Part shown: piece by piece, positions 15,479 to 22,075 of the stretch | Layout of the letters: each line of letters starts with the position of its first letter | Numbering within the stretch: the stretch's first letter is position 1 | IMG/VR virus record: IMGVR_UViG_3300035204_002395 | Location: 1-22,120 of that record | Strand: one strand, 5' to 3' | Origin: a virus | DNA length: 22,120 bases | Notes under the pieces: model-generated | What the model was told of the DNA's origin: nothing | Seen by the model: only the letters and a program-made list of their open reading frames with translations | Database searches by the model: none | Translations under genes and position numbers: made by a program

Positions 15479-16340
15479 TTTTCAATATTTTCTTTAGGTA
15501 GTCTTTATATTCAGAATTGGGCGTCTGCCTGATAATTTTCCTTAGCTGAGCCTTCGTTAGAAAACCATTGACATACGCAGCTTCTTCTGGACAACCGATT
15601 TTGACGCCTTGTCTTTTTTCGATGGCTTGTACGTAAGAGGAACTGTCATAGAAACTACCACATGTACCCGCATCGAGCCACGCTGTTCCCCTAGGAAGCT
15701 TATGGACCTTTAAAGAGTCTCTTTGTAAGTATTTTTTGATAACGTCTGTAATCTCAAGCTCACCCCGTTTGGAAGGTTTTAGATTTATGGCTATATCTAC
15801 CACCTCGCTATCAAAGATATAAAAACCCGGTATAGCATAATCACTTTTGGGTTTTTTTGGTTTTTCTTGTATTGATAGAGCACGACCGGTCTCGTCAAAT
15901 TCTACAACACCATATCTTTCTGGATCATTTACCCTGTATCCGAACACGCTTGCGCCTTGTCCAAAATCTAAAAACGATTGTTCAAATACGTCTTTAGCTC
16001 CATAAAAAATGTTGTCTCCCAATATTAAAGTTACTCCATCTGCCTGTCTAAGAAAAGAACTAGCGATGATAAAGGATTCAGCTATACCTTTGGGTTCTTT
16101 TTGAACCTTGTATGTTAAATTAACTCCATACCTTGAACCGTTACCTAATAAATCCTTGAAGCTGGATAATGATTCTGGATTACATATTATACAAATATCG
16201 TTTATTCTATTTTCTATTAATGTAGTCAATGGGTAATAGATCATAGGCTTATCGTAAATAGGCATCAGCTGCTTATTAACAGCGAGAGAAGTGGGGTATA
16301 GCCTAGAGCCTTTACCTGCAGCTAAAATAATACCTTTCAT
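15468..16340 (-). CDS. rfbA: Glucose-1-phosphate thymidylyltransferase
   Basis: The 290-residue RmlA makes dTDP-glucose from dTTP and glucose 1-phosphate, the first step of the deoxysugar route. The nucleotide-binding loop is LAAGKGSRLYP (6-16), followed by VNKQLMPIYDKPMIYYPLTTL (21-41), nearly identical to bacterial RmlA. ILGDNIFYG (106-114) holds the metal-binding Asp109, and the sugar-site motifs include EKPKKPKSDYAIPGFYIFD and WLDAGTCGSF. Length is standard. The ATG at 16338-16340 follows the upstream glycosyltransferase by 2 bp. All active-site motifs that I can recognise are intact. Confidence 0.94.
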   Translation of the reverse strand: MKGIILAAGKGSRLYPTSLAVNKQLMPIYDKPMIYYPLTTLIENRINDICIICNPESLSSFKDLLGNGSRYGVNLTYKVQKEPKGIAESFIIASSFLRQADGVTLILGDNIFYGAKDVFEQSFLDFGQGASVFGYRVNDPERYGVVEFDETGRALSIQEKPKKPKSDYAIPGFYIFDSEVVDIAINLKPSKRGELEITDVIKKYLQRDSLKVHKLPRGTAWLDAGTCGSFYDSSSYVQAIEKRQGVKIGCPEEAAYVNGFLTKAQLRKIIRQTPNSEYKDYLKKILKNEE

Positions 16341-16342
16341 AA

Positions 16343-17038
16343 TTAATTCCTAAACTTCAAAAATGTATCAAGGTTACATTGGTTATAGTAATCTATTTCT
16401 GGGAGTTGTTTTTTTGTAATCTCCCCGTATCTATTTCCTTCATATCCCTTTTCTACGTGAGTGAAGGGTATAGTGTGCTCTGCTTGTTTCGATTTATATG
16501 ACTCAAGCGGTGCTTCGGCGAGTTCTTTCAGCTTGTCGAATTGGTCTTGACATATAATTTGGATAGATGTTTCAGGGAAATAGTACATTGGGCAGTAGAG
16601 AGCGGTCCATCCATGATCTAGGTTATCAATGTAGTCACATATTTTCTGAGTAATGAGATACCCATCAGATTCAATATGTATAATTTTTTCATAACCCAAT
16701 TTCGTTGCGATTTCGTAGCTAGCGAAGAAACTCCTATACCACCCCAAAGTGCTCCCAAACAGTCCCGGAGCGTTATCCGCAGGGTTGATACCTTTTCTCT
16801 CCTTAAAGTGGTACAGAACAGATTCTCGAGCGTTTGGCGCGTGCTCTAGCTGGCCTTCCTCTATCCTAGTGTCAGTAAGCTCGCTAATATATTCTTCATC
16901 AGATCCATCATCAATGACAAATAGGGGCTTATCAGAGCAAAACGGTAATTCCTTATGGTAGTTAATCCATTTTTCGTATCTCTTGACTTTAGTCCTGTTA
17001 TCTGATATATAAGATGTACAAAATATAAAGCTTTTCAT
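16343..17038 (-). CDS. Putative glycosyltransferase (GT-A type)
   Basis: This 231-residue protein is the first gene of the long minus-strand glycan block. The start FIFCTSYISDN and LFVIDDGSDEEY (39-50) match the nucleotide-binding half of GT2-type enzymes. Further on, LGYEKIIHIESDGYLIT (114-130) has an ExD in the place of the DxD. The LFGSTLGWYRSFF segment (93-105) resembles the acceptor-side region of phage and bacterial homologues that I recall. It may still bind metal through Glu123 and Asp125. Donor and acceptor are unknown. The ATG at 17036-17038 lies 15 bp downstream of the possible -10 box. Confidence 0.55.
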   Translation of the reverse strand: MKSFIFCTSYISDNRTKVKRYEKWINYHKELPFCSDKPLFVIDDGSDEEYISELTDTRIEEGQLEHAPNARESVLYHFKERKGINPADNAPGLFGSTLGWYRSFFASYEIATKLGYEKIIHIESDGYLITQKICDYIDNLDHGWTALYCPMYYFPETSIQIICQDQFDKLKELAEAPLESYKSKQAEHTIPFTHVEKGYEGNRYGEITKKQLPEIDYYNQCNLDTFLKFRN

Positions 17039-17052
17039 GTTTTGTCTATATA

Positions 17053-17081
17053 ATAATAAATGAATCCCTAAACTAAATCAA
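17053..17081 (-). promoter_or_regulatory. Possible sigma70 promoter for the minus-strand glycan block
   Basis: Reading the minus strand, TTGATT (17076-17081) is followed after 17 bp by TATTAT (17053-17058), giving a start near 17046, about 8 bp before the ATG. The same 49 bp divergent gap has a plus-strand TATAAT at 17049-17054 towards the other glycan block, without a good -35. Both are pattern matches in AT-rich DNA. Confidence 0.35.
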
Positions 17082-17087
17082 TTTAAA

Positions 17088-17930
17088 ATGAACTTAAAGA
17101 AGATAGCATATCAGGTCGTAATTTCAACTAGAAATAATGGAGGAACCATTCTAAAAACCTTAAGAAGTATTGATAAGGCTATGAATGACTTTAATAAAGA
17201 AGTAAAATGGATTTTATGTATCGGTGACAGCGACAGCAAGGATAAGACTTTAATAGAAATAGGTAAATACGCACAAGAATCGACAGCCGATAAAATCCAT
17301 CTTTTTGATTATGATTATCATGAGAAAAGGGGGGTAAACGAAAATAAACTCATAAAAGAAATACATAAATTCGGGGAAGACTATCCGTTAATTCTCTTTA
17401 TGGAACCAGCAGGGAAAATGACAAAGGAAAGGCCTATGATGGTTTTTAGTGCCTTAACTTATGAAAAGCCTTGGATTGTCGGACAATGGAAAAATATAGG
17501 TGCACAAAGTGGTTATACTTCAGATGAAGCAACTAATACAGATTTCTATGGGCCTTGGGCCACACTATTCCATATATCTGCCCTACCGGAAGACGGTAAA
17601 TTATTTTATGAAACAATTAATAAAGGCCGCGATGTATTGGCATGGAAACAGTTGAAACATGTTCAAAACATTAAACCGACCGCTCACGTTAGAGATACAG
17701 ACGTAGTACATGAATACGGATGGGGAGATCAAGAACACGGCTCGAAAGACACTTCTACCATTACCTTTAAAGGACTAACAGATGAAGAGGCAACTAATGA
17801 AGTATTAACTAATCCCGAGATTGATGCCGAATCATTTGCTCAGATGGCAAAGGAAAGTCAATTATTTCTCAAAATGAAGTCGAAATTAGAGCAAGGTGAT
17901 GATATATTAAAAGATGTGGCACAGACGTAG
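17088..17930 (+). CDS. GT2-fold protein lacking the DxD motif (likely inactive paralogue)
   Basis: The 280 residues share the plan of the next gene product. YQVVISTRNNGGTILKTLRS (8-27) matches FQVLLSVYNTEGYLKRCLDS, and FYGPWATLFH (153-162) is nearly the same in both. Where the neighbour has the metal-binding MMDADDEMTPERP, this protein has FMEPAGKMTKERP (104-116). The general-base region FED of the neighbour is GRD (180-182) here. It therefore probably cannot bind Mn/Mg in the usual way and may be a regulatory or binding subunit. It begins the plus-strand glycan block, with no clear Shine-Dalgarno, and overlaps the next gene by 17 bp. Alternatively it uses a metal-independent mechanism. Confidence 0.65.
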   Translation: MNLKKIAYQVVISTRNNGGTILKTLRSIDKAMNDFNKEVKWILCIGDSDSKDKTLIEIGKYAQESTADKIHLFDYDYHEKRGVNENKLIKEIHKFGEDYPLILFMEPAGKMTKERPMMVFSALTYEKPWIVGQWKNIGAQSGYTSDEATNTDFYGPWATLFHISALPEDGKLFYETINKGRDVLAWKQLKHVQNIKPTAHVRDTDVVHEYGWGDQEHGSKDTSTITFKGLTDEEATNEVLTNPEIDAESFAQMAKESQLFLKMKSKLEQGDDILKDVAQT

Positions 17931-18888
17931 CTTTCAAGTCCTGCTATCAGTCTATAATACAGAAGGGTATCTCAAAAGATGTCTAGATAGTCTAGATCGT
18001 TCCTTACATAAAGAAGATTGGATACTACTTATAGGAAATGATGGCAGTACAGATAATACTATTCTAGAAATCATGGAGTATATGCCGCAAAGCACGGCAA
18101 AGAAGGTCCATATATTTAATTATCCAAAAGCTTCTACTGTAGGAAAAGCAAAAAATAGAGTTATTAAAGAATCTCATAATTTCAAAGATAGTTATCCTGC
18201 TATTTTAATGATGGATGCTGATGATGAGATGACTCCAGAGAGGCCTAATCTAATAAAAACAGCAAAAGAAGAAAAAAGTCCTTACGTAGTAGGGGGTTGG
18301 CGAAGATTTAAAAGCGACGAAACAGGGGAGGCGTGCCCCATGCTGCGAAAACAACCCGACGGACAAATAAAAGAAATAATATGGAAAACAGAAAGTAATA
18401 AAAGTTCAACATCTGCCGCCCAAAATCTCCAATTTGGCCCTTGGGCAACATTATTCCACTGTGACCTGCTCCCTCCTAACGGAATTTTCTTTCCAGAAGA
18501 CGAAATAAACAACTGTGCATTCGAAGACCTACTTACATGGCATCATTTAAGACAATTTTCTAATTTAGAACCTACCCCTCACAAAAATGTACATGAACCT
18601 GTGCATCATTACTACGTTCATAAAGAAAGTGTGTCTAACGCAATAGATCAAAACATAGTAAATTTAAAAAGAAACACATATTGGGCTCTCTTAAAGCTTC
18701 TCCATGAAGAAAATCAAGATATATTTGATCCCCCGCCCAGTCAAAAAGAAGTAAACAGAGCTATGGCCGAATATATTCAAGAAAAAAAGGCATCGAAACA
18801 GATGCGGAGAAGTAAATCTAACAAATCTTTAGTCTACCCCGTCCACCCACTAGACGAACTTAAGGTTTTTGACAAAAGAATGAAATAA
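17914..18888 (+). CDS. Glycosyltransferase family 2 protein
   Basis: This is a 324-residue GT-A enzyme. FQVLLSVYNTEGYLKRCLDSL (7-27) and LLIGNDGSTDNT (38-49) form the nucleotide-sugar binding region. AILMMDADDEMTPERP (96-111) contains the metal-binding DxD (Asp101, Asp103). CAFEDLLTWHHL (201-212) offers the ED general base. All standard catalytic residues are present, unlike the preceding paralogue. The C-terminal ~50 residues are basic and probably lie outside the catalytic domain. The ATG overlaps the end of the previous gene by 17 bp, consistent with coupled translation. Acceptor and donor are unknown; dTDP-rhamnose or a related sugar is a reasonable guess. Confidence 0.78.
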   Translation: MWHRRSFQVLLSVYNTEGYLKRCLDSLDRSLHKEDWILLIGNDGSTDNTILEIMEYMPQSTAKKVHIFNYPKASTVGKAKNRVIKESHNFKDSYPAILMMDADDEMTPERPNLIKTAKEEKSPYVVGGWRRFKSDETGEACPMLRKQPDGQIKEIIWKTESNKSSTSAAQNLQFGPWATLFHCDLLPPNGIFFPEDEINNCAFEDLLTWHHLRQFSNLEPTPHKNVHEPVHHYYVHKESVSNAIDQNIVNLKRNTYWALLKLLHEENQDIFDPPPSQKEVNRAMAEYIQEKKASKQMRRSKSNKSLVYPVHPLDELKVFDKRMK

Positions 18889-18901
18889 GTTTATAATATT
18901 T

Positions 18902-19684
18902 GTGGATGGAAATAAGTTCAAGTATATGTTTACTGATACCACAAAAGATTTTAGACTAATTAATGTTTGTCTTACCTACTACAACCAAGGAAAAGCTCTA
19001 CAAAAACATATTGAGTCGTGGCAGACCTATCCAGACGAAGTCCTTAAGCACTTACGCTTCGTTATTATCGACGACGGATCCAGAGAAGACCCAGCGCTCG
19101 TCAATATACATGACACCTATGGTCATGCACCTTCAAAAGCTTTAAATATTGAAATATATAAAATTAGAGAAGACATTCCTTGGAACATAGGTGGTGCTAG
19201 AAACCTAGCTTTTGCCGTATCTAAAGGAAAATGGCTGTTTCAGTTAGACATGGATACGATTTTACCCAAAGAAAGCGCTATTGAACTGGTTAGTTTCGCT
19301 CAAAATACAGCAAAAGAGAATATTATTTACAAATTCCGCCAAAATCACATAGATGAGCAGAGCCAAGACGACACACATCCCGGATTAATGTTCCTTACGA
19401 AGGAAACGTTTTGGTTAACCGGCGGACACGACGAAGATTTTTGTGGTTCCTATGGAGGAACGGACGTTCACATCTATTATAAGTTTGAAGAAGTAATAGA
19501 GGGATACAAATACGAAGAAAATGTAGAGGTTTACGAAAAAGTTCGCGTTTTAAGGCTTCCGATAGGAGAGGTCAACGGTCTAGAAAGGAATCCTATGAAA
19601 AATATGGCTCTATGTGACGAAAGAAGGGCTCTCAAAAACTGGTCTAAAGGTATTCTCCGCTTTCATTGGGACAAAGTGTTATGA
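18902..19684 (+). CDS. Glycosyltransferase family 2/galactosyltransferase-like protein
   Basis: The full frame starts with GTG at 18902 (260 residues); an in-frame ATG at 18926 (residue 9) is an equally possible start, and neither has a strong Shine-Dalgarno. Motifs: LRFVIIDDGSRED (51-63), WNIGGARNLAFAVSKGKWLFQLDMDTILP (94-122) with the DxD at Asp116-Asp118, and GGHDEDFCGSYGGTD (174-188), which matches the WGxxDEDfxxRG-type acceptor loop with catalytic acids. The pattern is closest to GT2/GT7-like polymerising enzymes. It follows the previous gene by 13 bp. Substrates are unknown. Confidence 0.75.
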   Translation: MDGNKFKYMFTDTTKDFRLINVCLTYYNQGKALQKHIESWQTYPDEVLKHLRFVIIDDGSREDPALVNIHDTYGHAPSKALNIEIYKIREDIPWNIGGARNLAFAVSKGKWLFQLDMDTILPKESAIELVSFAQNTAKENIIYKFRQNHIDEQSQDDTHPGLMFLTKETFWLTGGHDEDFCGSYGGTDVHIYYKFEEVIEGYKYEENVEVYEKVRVLRLPIGEVNGLERNPMKNMALCDERRALKNWSKGILRFHWDKVL

Positions 19685-19726
19685 AGTGCTCATATCGTCT
19701 ATCATCATTGATGTGTATGTCTTTGT

Positions 19727-20422
19727 ATGAAGAGAGTCTATGGCAAGCTCGCCGATGGTACGGATGACACACGTACGAGCATGGTGCAAATCGAGCACCA
19801 CGAATGGCTAACGGAGTTGGTGGGCGATATTAACAAAAAAAACATAACCGGAGCCCTCGTAGAGTGTGGCGTATGGAGGGGCGGGATAGTAGCAACCATG
19901 TTAAAAGCCCAAAAAAAACACTCTATGGATAGACACACATACCTATACGATACATTTGACGGAATGACTCCTCCTACCGAAAAAGATCTGTGGACGGACA
20001 ATAAAAAATACCGTTTGCGGAAAAAAAGTTGGTGCAACGCACCGCTAGAAATCGTAAAAGATAACCTAGACGAAGTAAAATATGATAAAAGTAAGATTCA
20101 TTATATCGTCGGAGACGTATGTGAGACATTAAATGACCCGGCTAACCTTCCAGAAGAGATTTCCATACTAAGACTCGATACTGACTTCTATAATTCTACA
20201 AAAAAAGAGTTAGATATACTTTTTCCAAGGTTATCCATAGGGGGTTACCTCATAATAGACGACTACTGGGCCCATAAGGGCTGTAAGTGTGCCGTACTCG
20301 AATGGTTCGCAGATAATAACGGTTGGCCCGAATTAGAAAAGTTCCCGCAACACAAACGAGCAAGAAAAAAATATAGATTATCTTACCGAAAGGGACTCTC
20401 TGTCCCACCAGCTGCGTCATAA
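19727..20422 (+). CDS. TylF/MycF-family O-methyltransferase
   Basis: This 231-residue SAM-dependent methyltransferase belongs to the macrocin O-methyltransferase family, whose type members methylate sugar hydroxyls. SAM binding: GALVECGVWRGG (42-53) and LYDTFDGMTPP (73-83). Metal and catalytic residues: LRLDTDFYNST (148-158) and GGYLIIDDYWAHKGCK (172-187), with Asp151, Asp178 and Asp179 likely binding Mg. Length agrees with the family. It is preceded by 42 bp with no identifiable gene. In this setting it most likely methylates a sugar on the phage-directed glycan; that is inferred from the neighbours. Confidence 0.85.
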   Translation: MKRVYGKLADGTDDTRTSMVQIEHHEWLTELVGDINKKNITGALVECGVWRGGIVATMLKAQKKHSMDRHTYLYDTFDGMTPPTEKDLWTDNKKYRLRKKSWCNAPLEIVKDNLDEVKYDKSKIHYIVGDVCETLNDPANLPEEISILRLDTDFYNSTKKELDILFPRLSIGGYLIIDDYWAHKGCKCAVLEWFADNNGWPELEKFPQHKRARKKYRLSYRKGLSVPPAAS

Positions 20423-20469
20423 CATCCCACTGGCACTATTTTTTTTCATTTTATGGGGTTTTTTCTTGG

Positions 20470-20499
20470 CATGGTACCTGCTTCAGTAAATGTACCATG
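20470..20499 (+). promoter_or_regulatory. Hairpin that includes the hsp20 start codon
   Basis: An 8 bp perfect inverted repeat is present: CATGGTAC at 20470-20477 and GTACCATG at 20492-20499, with a 14 nt loop. The right arm contains the hsp20 ATG (20497-20499). In mRNA the start codon would be paired, as in RNA thermometers that often control small heat-shock genes. It could instead be an operator palindrome. There is no visible Shine-Dalgarno inside it. The preceding bases 20423-20469 hold T-rich runs and nothing else recognised. Confidence 0.45.
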
Positions 20500-20862
20500 A
20501 ATAGATTAATAACTAATAGATTATTTGACGAGTTCTTCACCAATTGGGACACAGCCTTCTTTAATGGAGACCATACGTACTGGAGAAGAGAAAATAACAA
20601 CATTATAACCAAAGATTATGACAGTCATTATGAATGCCGCGTTCCTTTACCCGGATATAAGAAAGAAAATATCAAAGTAACAATAAAAGATGGCACCGTT
20701 TCTCTTATTGCCAAGCAAGATGATGACACACAGTCTTATTCTTTAGCCCTTCCTGACGATGTGGACGCTTCTAAGCTGTCTGCGCATCATGAGGATGGTC
20801 TATTAACCATAAAACTAAAAAAAGAAAAGGAGGCACAGCCTATCGAAATAGAAATCAAATAA
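20497..20862 (+). CDS. hsp20: Small heat-shock protein (Hsp20/alpha-crystallin)
   Basis: The 121-residue chaperone probably holds unfolding proteins during infection. The alpha-crystallin domain spans about residues 40-112: DYDSHYECRVPLPGYKKENIKV at its start, the signature AHHEDGLLTIKLKK at 96-109, and an IEIEI tail (116-120) with the IxI motif that docks oligomers. The N-terminus (RLFDEFFTNWDTAFF) is aromatic, as usual. T4-like cyanophages carry similar genes. It is the last gene of the plus-strand block, and its codons still use AGA and ATA like the rest of the phage. The start codon sits in a hairpin. Confidence 0.9.
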   Translation: MNRLITNRLFDEFFTNWDTAFFNGDHTYWRRENNNIITKDYDSHYECRVPLPGYKKENIKVTIKDGTVSLIAKQDDDTQSYSLALPDDVDASKLSAHHEDGLLTIKLKKEKEAQPIEIEIK

Positions 20863-20868
20863 AAAAAC

Positions 20869-20941
20869 CTCCGCGGCCCCTATTTTATTAATTTAATTTA
20901 TTTTAATTATTTTAATAGGTGCGAAAAACGGGGCCGTGGAG
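20869..20941. other. Large stem with a pure A/T loop in the non-coding stretch after hsp20
   Basis: The 212 bp from 20863 to 21074 contains no gene. CTCCGCGGCCCC (20869-20880) pairs with GGGGCCGTGGAG (20930-20941), 12 bp with one wobble. Between them lie 37 bases made only of A and T (20881-20917). No T-run follows, so it is not an ordinary terminator. A second hairpin (21028-21045, CCACCGC/GCAGTGG) followed by GTTTT may be a weak plus-strand terminator. CTAC plus C-run (20950-20957) can also pair with G-run plus GTAG (21004-21015). Confidence 0.55.
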
Positions 20942-20967
20942 ATTGAAATCTACCCCCACCCCCATGT

Positions 20968-20988
20968 TTACTCACAGGATGTGAATAA
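20968..20988. repeat. Inverted pair of DnaA-box-like 9-mers
   Basis: TTACTCACA (20968-20976) and, on the opposite strand, TTATTCACA (20980-20988) form an imperfect palindrome with a 3 bp spacer. TTATTCACA fits the bacterial DnaA-box consensus TTATNCACA; the left one differs at one position. They sit 50 bp from the A/T-only loop. Short matches can be chance. Confidence 0.4.
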
Positions 20989-21007
20989 CTTTTTTCATAA
21001 ATAGGGG
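20980..21007 (-). repeat. Inverted repeat, left copy, bounding the right-end cassette
   Basis: Read on the minus strand, this 28 bp is CCCCTATTT, then ATGAAAAAA and GTTATTCACA. It matches 22076-22101 on the plus strand apart from two small differences in A/T runs. The two copies point outward around three minus-strand genes. No flanking target-site duplication was seen. Confidence 0.6.
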
Positions 21008-21062
21008 GGGAGTAGCCCGCCGCTTCTCCACCGCTGGGGCAGTGGGTTTTCATTAATTCCGA

Positions 21063-21100
21063 AATGCGCTCGCCTCAAAACAGGCGCTCGCATTCTTTTT
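21063..21100 (+). terminator. Rho-independent-type terminator (plus strand), overlapping the end of the 96-residue gene
   Basis: AATGCG-ct-CGCCT (21063-21075), a 6-base loop, then AGGCG-ct-CGCATT (21082-21094) form an 11 bp stem with one 2x2 internal loop. CTTTTTCGTTTT follows on the plus strand. This could end transcripts from hsp20. The left arm overlaps the stop codon of the converging gene (21075-21077). Confidence 0.5.
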
Positions 21101-21365
21101 CGTTTTCCCAATAGTATCCAAAGGGTGGCATTACATACTCTAACTCTTTGCCACGTGCAATGCTTACAATGTAGGGTTTAATCTCATCCATTGAAACACA
21201 GCCCCACTCATTAGCAAAGCCCATCACATAGCCAAAGGCAACGCCGTCGCTGTCTGCTTCTTCTAGGTAATACTCCCAGCCATTTTTAAGGATGATGTGT
21301 TGATAGACTGCAAAAGGTTCGGAAGAATCTTCGTTGTTGTTGTTGATAATGTTTCTTGTTTTCAT
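21075..21365 (-). CDS. Hypothetical protein, possibly DUF2958-like (96 aa)
   Basis: The 96 residues have an Asn-rich start (IINNNNEDSS), then ILKNGWEYYLEEADSDG, FGYVMGFANEWGCVSMDEI and a PPFGYYW end. This order (W-strand, FG-V-G, E-G-S-EL/EI, then an acidic or aromatic tail) recalls DUF2958 proteins of plasmids and phages, but the match is loose. Codons avoid ATA, and two of three Arg codons are CGN, unlike the phage genes to the left. It follows the 120-residue gene by 30 bp and may share its transcript. Function unknown. Confidence 0.6.
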   Translation of the reverse strand: MKTRNIINNNNEDSSEPFAVYQHIILKNGWEYYLEEADSDGVAFGYVMGFANEWGCVSMDEIKPYIVSIARGKELEYVMPPFGYYWENEKECERLF

Positions 21366-21395
21366 AATATAAAAAGGTTTAATTAATGTAGTAAC

Positions 21396-21758
21396 TTAAT
21401 CTCTGCAACGAATGTCGTTGCCATCGTTATCATCGTACCAGCCGATAACCGCAGAACCGTCATAGTCTCGCACAATTTCTTTACCGTATGCGTACTCACG
21501 CTCTGGCTTGTAAGCTGGAGCTTTTTCGCTTGCGGTGTAAACGCGCAAGTCCTCAAGGAAGTCTTGCACTTCATCGCCGCTTGCATAGTGGCAATCATCG
21601 AATTTCACCAAATCACCATAGCCTTGACCATCATAAGCCTCTAGCCAAACACCTTGGCAGGATACGATGTTGACCAAGCGGCAAGGCTGGCCAGTGTTTG
21701 CGTTGATGTAAATCGCTCCGAGGCGAAGGTTGTTTGCTTTGTTAGTTTGTTCTTTCAT
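21396..21758 (-). CDS. Hypothetical protein (120 aa)
   Basis: The frame is open from 21800, but I place the start at ATG 21756-21758. The stretch upstream holds a promoter-like sequence, and the context GATTATGA also occurs at the start of the neighbouring gene. ATGs at 21764 and 21770 are alternatives. The protein begins MKEQTNKANNLRLGAIYINA, has an SH3-like run of short strands (GQPCRLVNIVSCQGVWLEAYDG) and an acidic end. No family was recognised. Arg codons are CGC, CGT or CGA in six of seven cases and ATA is absent, so codon use differs from the phage core. Confidence 0.6.
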   Translation of the reverse strand: MKEQTNKANNLRLGAIYINANTGQPCRLVNIVSCQGVWLEAYDGQGYGDLVKFDDCHYASGDEVQDFLEDLRVYTASEKAPAYKPEREYAYGKEIVRDYDGSAVIGWYDDNDGNDIRCRD

Positions 21759-21776
21759 AATCATTTTCATACGTAT

Positions 21777-21785
21777 AGTATAGCA
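21777..21785 (-). promoter_or_regulatory. Extended -10 promoter upstream of the 120-residue gene
   Basis: On the minus strand TGC-TATACT is an extended -10 element and is followed by ATACGTAT. The same TATACTATA-C/T-GTAT block occurs at the promoter upstream of 22000. No -35 box fits. The start of transcription would be near 21770. Confidence 0.45.
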
Positions 21786-21808
21786 CAGGGGGTGGGACAT
21801 CCGTAGTC

Positions 21809-22000
21809 CTACCTGTTAACTTTCTCAATCTTTTTTACTGTACGAGCGTGACCCTCATCTTCAGTATTCCAACGCCATAAATTGTTGGTTTCTACGATAC
21901 GGCGTGCGTGTTCTTCATCCATTGCTTGAATAAATACGCTTCCACCATCTTCAAAGGTTACGTCGAAGATGCTCTCTGGTTTCTTAGGTGTGTTTATCAT
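21809..22000 (-). CDS. Hypothetical protein (63 aa)
   Basis: The frame is open from a TTG at 22039, but that codon falls at the predicted transcription start, so ATG 21998-22000 (MINTPKKPESIFDVTFED) is the better start. The 63 residues form a compact alpha/beta protein: a beta segment DVTFEDGGSVFIQAMD, then a helix EEHARRIVETNN. This resembles small phage early proteins. Arg codons are mostly CGN. Function unknown. It is the first gene of the cassette, with its own strong-looking promoter and a ~40 nt leader. Confidence 0.6.
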   Translation of the reverse strand: MINTPKKPESIFDVTFEDGGSVFIQAMDEEHARRIVETNNLWRWNTEDEGHARTVKKIEKVNR

Positions 22001-22046
22001 AATCTTTTTAGTTTCTTCTTTTGTTTCTCTCACTCTCAATACATAT

Positions 22047-22075
22047 AGTATACCTCATAAATGACAAAAAGTCAA
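22047..22075 (-). promoter_or_regulatory. Sigma70-type promoter for the right-end cassette
   Basis: On the minus strand TTGACT (22070-22075) and TATACT (22047-22052) are separated by exactly 17 bp, a near-consensus sigma70 promoter. TGAC-AAAAA-GTCA (22062-22074) is an inverted repeat overlapping the -35 and could be an operator. The right-hand repeat copy abuts the -35. Confidence 0.7.

Noticed and set aside
19738-20037. Minus-strand frame of 99 codons
   Set aside because: It is antisense to the TylF-type methyltransferase, with no recognisable domain.
21383-21673. Two further frames inside the 120-residue gene (71 codons minus, 61 codons plus)
   Set aside because: They overlap a frame with its own promoter and plausible protein composition, and themselves look like shadows.
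21759-21800. N-terminal extension of the 120-residue protein (MSHPLCYTIR...)
   Set aside because: These codons cover the predicted extended -10 box and start site, so they are probably promoter, not coding.
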